From assembly GCA_013001365.1 (NCBI GenBank), contig JABDMQ010000333.1, forward strand, positions 1 to 10,106: a stretch of 10,106 nucleotides of DNA, read 5' to 3'. Positions within the stretch are counted from its first letter, which is position 1, and each line of letters begins with the position of its first letter. This DNA is from Flavobacteriaceae bacterium (lineage in GTDB: Bacteria > Bacteroidota > Bacteroidia > Flavobacteriales > Flavobacteriaceae). Position numbers and translations under genes: made by a program. Below, in pieces: positions 6,747 through 10,106 of the stretch. The notes beneath the pieces are model-generated. The model was not told the DNA's origin. It was given only the letters and a program-made list of their open reading frames with translations, and did not search any database.

Positions 6747-8768
6747 CTAACGTTTGAGTGTAAAATGCCCTGTAAATCGCTGTCCTTCGATAGTGATGAT
6801 ATACCAATAATCTGAAGAAGGAAGCTCATTATTGATGAAAGTTCCGTCCCAAGAAAAAGGTTGGTTTTTGGCGCTTTTAAGAAGCTTTCCATAACGGTCA
6901 AAAATCAAGACTTCGGAAGAATCGTATAATTCAATGTCTTTAAGGTCATAAGTATCTTTGAAATTGTCACCATTTGGTGTAAAGAACCTAGGTATGACAA
7001 AATGCAGGTGTTCTAATGTAGAAGTATCGCCACAACCATTACTGTTTCTAACATAAATAGTGTATAACCCTCCTTCTAGGGGTGAAAAAACATTACTGTT
7101 TTGGAAGAAAATACCATCTACAGAATATTCAAAATTTCCAGTATTTGATGTGTTTACGACTAGGTCATTACCGTCAGAAGTCACAGATTCCAATATCGGG
7201 ATGTTGTCTTCCGATCCAATATTATCCCAAGCACATGTATCATCATTGAACTGATAATCGTCCCAGCAGTTCACAATTGCTGGTTCACTTGGTTGCATTC
7301 CAGAGAGATCCCAAGCGCAAGTCACATCATTGAAGCTTGCTGTTTCCCAACATTCTAAATCTGGCTGCACAGGTTGCGAACCAGAAACAACCCAAAGGCA
7401 GGTTGTGTTGTTAAATGTGGCCGTTTCCCAACACTCAAGGCCTGTAGGTGCTGTAGGCTGAGTACCTGAAATTTCCCAAATGCATGTTGTGTTATTGAAT
7501 GTGGCCGTTTCCCAGCATTCCAAGCCAGTAGGTGCAGCTGGTTGAGAGCCAGACACGTCCCAAAGGCACGTTGTATCATTGAATATGGCCGATTCCCAAC
7601 ATTCCAAACCTGTTGGCCCAGCAGGCTGGCTGCCAGTTACTTCCCAAAGACATGTTGTATTATTGAAAGTGGCTGTTTCCCAACATTCCAAGCCTGATGG
7701 TGCTGGAGGTTGGGTACCTGTTATATTCCAAGAACATGTGGTGTCGTTAAAAGTCGCGATTTCCCAACATTCGAGCGTTGGAGGATTGGGTGCTTGGGTG
7801 ACATTGATCTCATAGACATCTGAATATGTAATACAATCTGAATTATTCAGGTTTGCTGCAAATTCCGCAACCTTGGTTCTATAATACATGGTTGTCGTTA
7901 TTCCTGTCAAAACTAAATTTGGATTAGTAGCTCCAGGAATATCGGTCCATATCGCACCATCAGTACTTTCTTGCCACTGATAAAAATGATTGGTAAAAAC
8001 GGAATTATCAGGAATAGCTGTAAAACTTGTATCATATGGGGTTTGAGTGCTACAAAGGCTTACAGAATCATTGTTAGAGAGATCTTCAACAATAATTGTA
8101 TCTCCACAAGACTTAAAGACTATATCATCGATTGCCAGGTCATTACCACATCCACCTGGTGCATTATTGATCATTTTAAGTATTACCGAAGTTTGTGTTG
8201 GCAATGTTTGAAAGACCAACGCGAATTGATTCCATATGGCATTGGGTTCTTCAATGATGTCTCCTGTATCACCAGATGCCAATAAATTGGTATCCGTATT
8301 GTCCCAAATTTCAAACCGTACATTCACAGGGATACCAGATCCTTGTGGTCCGCAAGAACTGGGAACAGGCAACAAATTAACTAGCCAGGAGGAAAATTCG
8401 TAGGTCGTTGTTTCGCATAAACCAGTAATAGTTGTTCTATAAAACTCACCAGCTGCAAAACTTGCATTCACGATCAAGCATTTTCCATTTGTATCATTTG
8501 GTGTATGGTCACTAATATTCTGCCAATCAAAGTAGGCCGTATTGCTGGATACTGTATAAAAACCATCTCCTGGAGCACCAGAAGAAAATGTATAGGTGGT
8601 AGTGCCAGGAGGCAAAGAGGTGTTTGTTGTACCTGTACCAAATGTTTCAGAGAAGATTGGGTCTCCAGAGTTTCCAGTACAAAAACCTAATTGGGCATAA
8701 GCTTGATTGCTCAGCATGCTTAGCAGTATAAGGACCAATGATGAACTGGTTACTATCTTCTTTTTCAC
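6747..8768 (-). CDS. Secreted multidomain protein with type IX secretion (gliding-motility-type) C-terminal domain and CW repeats
   Basis: This 673-residue protein has a Sec signal (residues 1-25, cleavage near AYA-Q26). An N-terminal beta-rich region follows (about 27-221), with FSETFGTG and FEIWDNTDTNLLASGDTG segments suggesting a jelly-roll or carbohydrate-binding-like fold. Next is an Ig-like region (about 225-325, with FYQWQESTDGAIWTDIPGA). Seven repeats of 27-28 residues span 332-525, each with the pattern ECWE-(5)-FN-x-x-TC-x-W and a Gln-Pro-rich linker. The last part (591-673) is the gliding-motility-associated/type IX sorting domain: FFTPNGDNFKDTYDL, LIFDRYGKLL, SWDGTF, SSDYWY and a terminal GHFTLKR. 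The protein is probably exported across the outer membrane and attached to the surface or released, likely as an adhesin or matrix component; no catalytic motif is seen. The start is GTG (8766-8768), giving a complete signal peptide. Confidence 0.9.
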   Translation of the reverse strand: MKKKIVTSSSLVLILLSMLSNQAYAQLGFCTGNSGDPIFSETFGTGTTNTSLPPGTTTYTFSSGAPGDGFYTVSSNTAYFDWQNISDHTPNDTNGKCLIVNASFAAGEFYRTTITGLCETTTYEFSSWLVNLLPVPSSCGPQGSGIPVNVRFEIWDNTDTNLLASGDTGDIIEEPNAIWNQFALVFQTLPTQTSVILKMINNAPGGCGNDLAIDDIVFKSCGDTIIVEDLSNNDSVSLCSTQTPYDTSFTAIPDNSVFTNHFYQWQESTDGAIWTDIPGATNPNLVLTGITTTMYYRTKVAEFAANLNNSDCITYSDVYEINVTQAPNPPTLECWEIATFNDTTCSWNITGTQPPAPSGLECWETATFNNTTCLWEVTGSQPAGPTGLECWESAIFNDTTCLWDVSGSQPAAPTGLECWETATFNNTTCIWEISGTQPTAPTGLECWETATFNNTTCLWVVSGSQPVQPDLECWETASFNDVTCAWDLSGMQPSEPAIVNCWDDYQFNDDTCAWDNIGSEDNIPILESVTSDGNDLVVNTSNTGNFEYSVDGIFFQNSNVFSPLEGGLYTIYVRNSNGCGDTSTLEHLHFVIPRFFTPNGDNFKDTYDLKDIELYDSSEVLIFDRYGKLLKSAKNQPFSWDGTFINNELPSSDYWYIITIEGQRFTGHFTLKR
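7194..7775 (-). repeat. Seven tandem 81-84-bp repeats coding for Cys/Trp-rich 27-28-residue units
   Basis: The units start at residues 332, 360, 388, 416, 444, 471 and 499 of the secreted protein, so the spacing is 28, 28, 28, 28, 27 and 28 codons. The core is LECWETATFNNTTCLW. Units 2 to 5 are nearly identical, unit 6 has drifted (ETASFNDVTCAW), and unit 7 is the most degenerate (VNCWDDYQFNDDTCAW). Every unit keeps two Cys and two Trp, suggesting one disulfide per unit. The similar central copies point to recent duplication or gene conversion and to possible copy-number variation between strains. Confidence 0.92.
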
Positions 8769-8772
8769 GGCT

Positions 8773-8780
8773 CAAATATA
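8773..8780 (-). promoter_or_regulatory. TATATTTG, exact match to the flavobacterial -7 consensus
   Basis: The - strand reads TATATTTG, a full match to TAnnTTTG, but only 4 nt lie between it and the GTG start of the secreted protein. If used, transcription would begin at or inside the start codon, giving a leaderless message. No clear -33 TTG was found about 19 nt further upstream, so it may be chance in AT-rich DNA. Confidence 0.3.
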
Positions 8781-8842
8781 GAATTTTATAGAATATCCAG
8801 GGATATCTGTTAATTTAGTGAATATTATATCAAATAATAAAA

Positions 8843-9154
8843 ATGAAACAAGAGTTCAAACCTTATTACGTTGTCATTTTTACTTCAACACATACTGACA
8901 GCACCCAGGGATATTCTGAGATGGCAGCAAAAATGGAACAGCTAGCCTCAGAACAGGATGGATTTCTCGGTATAGATACTGCAAGAAATGATGTTGGAAT
9001 ATCAAATAGTTACTGGGAAAGTCTAGAAGACATTAAGAATTGGAAGCAAAATGCCGATCATTTATTAGCTCAAGAAATGGGAAAAAAACAATGGTATAGC
9101 TGGTATAATTTGAGAATTTGCAAAGTTGAAAGAGAATATGAGTTTCGTAAATAG
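8843..9154 (+). CDS. Antibiotic biosynthesis monooxygenase (ABM) domain protein
   Basis: This 103-residue protein has the pattern of small ABM-fold proteins of the HmoA/YqjZ-like group: YYVVIFTSTHTD (first strand), GYSEMAAKMEQLASEQDGFL (helix leading to a strand), SNSYWESLEDIKNWKQNADH (strand and helix containing the SYWES and W-K motifs) and a closing WYSWYNLRICKVEREYEF. The length is normal for a single dimeric ferredoxin-like domain. Members include cofactor-free monooxygenases and haem-degrading enzymes, but many are uncharacterised, so a reaction cannot be assigned. It is cytoplasmic, with no signal peptide. The ATG at 8843 is preceded by an AT-rich leader without a Shine-Dalgarno sequence; TAATTTAG (8811-8818) is one base off the -7 consensus. 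It is divergent from the large secreted protein and appears to be a single-gene unit. Confidence 0.88.
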   Translation: MKQEFKPYYVVIFTSTHTDSTQGYSEMAAKMEQLASEQDGFLGIDTARNDVGISNSYWESLEDIKNWKQNADHLLAQEMGKKQWYSWYNLRICKVEREYEFRK

Positions 9155-9402
9155 GGATTTTACACAGTTTCATTGAATTCTTAAAATAGGCAGTAAGTAT
9201 AAAGCTACATTTTTTATGTCGTTCGTAGTTCTTTTTACTACAAGAATTGCATTCAACATCGATTATTTGTTCGTTGTCGATTATTTTCATTCCACGCCTT
9301 ACCATTTAAGTATTTTGCTTCTGTTTATTAATCCTCCCTCACCTATTTTTACACAATTATTTGGCATCACTATTGATATCAATGTGCTAAAATATGCCCT
9401 GC
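9155..9402. other. AT-rich intergenic gap, no convincing feature
   Basis: These 248 bases hold no recognisable RNA gene, strong hairpin or exact -7 box. A 68-codon frame running from 9216 through the start of the next gene has no family resemblance and overlaps that gene's signal peptide in another frame, so it is not called. The promoter of the downstream secreted protein is presumably here but could not be located. Confidence 0.5.
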
Positions 9403-10106
9403 ATGAAGAAATTTTTACTTAACATCATCCTTCTTGGTTGTATTGGTTTAATCGGATTCGACGGTTTCTCTCAAACAACGCGTGTAAAGATCACTGTTGA
9501 TTGGGAAGACAAATCCTATGAAAACAGAGTGATTGTTCAAGACCCAGGATTCCAGAACATTCTAACTATCGAAAATCCTGACGAACCTTATCAAACAACA
9601 GGTGCGTCATTGATCTATACAGGAGTCTTTGATTTGGGTTGTGTGCAAAGCGGAACTTATAAGGTAATACTTTATAATGCCAATAATGTAGCATGGGCGG
9701 CACCAGCTTCTATTAAAGTTGAAGTTGATGGCGTGATTATAGTTAACGATCCAGGGACATTGGCTAGTACCACAGGTCATGAAATAAGTTTTAGTGTTTC
9801 AAGTGATGGGTCAGGCTGTACACCATTGCCGGACTCTGATGGAGATGGCGTAATAGATATTATTGACCTCGATGATGATAATGATGGAATACTTGATACG
9901 GATGAAGCACTCGGCATCAATACATTCAATTGTACGATTCCAGCATTGAACTTTTTTGGCAACAACAATACCCCAGAAACGGGTATAGCCGGTGAAGTTG
10001 GTGCTGTTTATAGATTTGAAAATGCAATATTCGGTGAACCCTATGATGTTTTGGTTGAAATTACCGAGAAACGAAATACAACGCTTTCTACCATAGATTA
10101 TGATAC
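9403..10106 (+). CDS. Secreted protein with thrombospondin type 3-like calcium-binding repeats, 3' end outside window
   Basis: The frame starts at ATG 9403 and is still open at the window end, giving 234 visible residues. MKKFLLNIILLGCIGLIGFD followed by GFSQ is a Sec signal with likely cleavage near residue 23. An ATG three codons upstream (9394) is an alternative start, but it puts MPC before the basic MKK and is less typical. Residues 24-135 are a beta-rich domain of unknown type. Residues 144-168 carry a thrombospondin type 3-like unit, DSDGDGVIDIIDLDDD then NDGILDTDEA, whose Asp side chains should bind calcium. A further beta-rich domain begins after that. In flavobacteria this layout is common in large surface proteins that end with a type IX sorting domain, but the C-terminus is not in this window, so that is inference. 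The protein is probably an extracellular adhesin or structural protein. Confidence 0.85.
   Translation, partial: MKKFLLNIILLGCIGLIGFDGFSQTTRVKITVDWEDKSYENRVIVQDPGFQNILTIENPDEPYQTTGASLIYTGVFDLGCVQSGTYKVILYNANNVAWAAPASIKVEVDGVIIVNDPGTLASTTGHEISFSVSSDGSGCTPLPDSDGDGVIDIIDLDDDNDGILDTDEALGINTFNCTIPALNFFGNNNTPETGIAGEVGAVYRFENAIFGEPYDVLVEITEKRNTTLSTIDYD

Noticed and set aside
7194..7775. Regular 84-bp spacing that could suggest a CRISPR or non-coding repeat array
   Set aside because: The units are in-frame codons of one protein with conserved Cys and Trp, with no unique spacers between short identical repeats.
7579..7815. 78-codon open frame on the + strand
   Set aside because: It is the antisense shadow of the repeat units of the secreted protein and repeats with the same period.
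9216..9422. 68-codon frame with hydrophobic stretches before the last gene
   Set aside because: The sequence is AT-rich, so hydrophobic codons are expected by chance; it overlaps the signal peptide of a well-supported gene.

Overview
The window looks like a piece of a Flavobacteriaceae (Bacteroidota) chromosome. The evidence is a gliding-motility/type IX secretion C-terminal domain, single-helix proteins of the DUF6090 type, a Tat-exported TIM-barrel isomerase, AT-rich leaders without Shine-Dalgarno sequences, and -7-like boxes close to TAnnTTTG. I cannot assign a genus. No rRNA, tRNA, CRISPR array, transposase or phage gene was seen.

Left part (1-2986, + strand): an array of DUF6090-type membrane proteins. 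One copy is cut by the window edge (1-657), one is complete (654-1397), and two are decayed. Relic A (1398-1508) and relic B (2868 to about 2986) flank a secreted serine hydrolase of the class C beta-lactamase/S12 type (1571-2875). The start codons of the array overlap or abut the preceding stop codons, including that of the hydrolase, so this was probably one transcription unit. Relic B carries an apparent 1-nt deletion and a TAG codon. It breaks off at the convergent peptidase gene, whose stop codon lies in antisense relic B sequence.

Middle (2975-6638): an M24 metallopeptidase lipoprotein on the - strand; a divergent intergenic region with interlocking inverted repeats; an unlisted 39-aa membrane peptide gene (4355-4474) overlapping the start of a Tat-type sugar-phosphate-isomerase-like protein (4464-5357); then a convergent class V PLP aminotransferase with an export-like N-terminus (5376-6638, - strand). 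All four larger enzymes of the left and middle parts (hydrolase, peptidase, isomerase, aminotransferase) carry export-type N-termini, so the neighbourhood seems aimed at envelope or extracellular chemistry. A shared pathway is only an inference.

Right part (6747-10106): a large secreted multidomain protein on the - strand with seven Cys/Trp-rich repeats of 27-28 residues and a type IX secretion C-terminal domain; a small antibiotic-biosynthesis-monooxygenase-fold protein (8843-9154, + strand); a 248-bp AT-rich gap with nothing convincing; and the start of a secreted protein with calcium-binding thrombospondin type 3-like Asp repeats, cut by the window end. There is no gene-free stretch longer than 300 bases.

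I see no clearly new defence or mobile system. The most unusual features are the decayed DUF6090 array merging with the peptidase 3' end, the overlapping 39-aa gene, and the repeat-bearing secreted protein.
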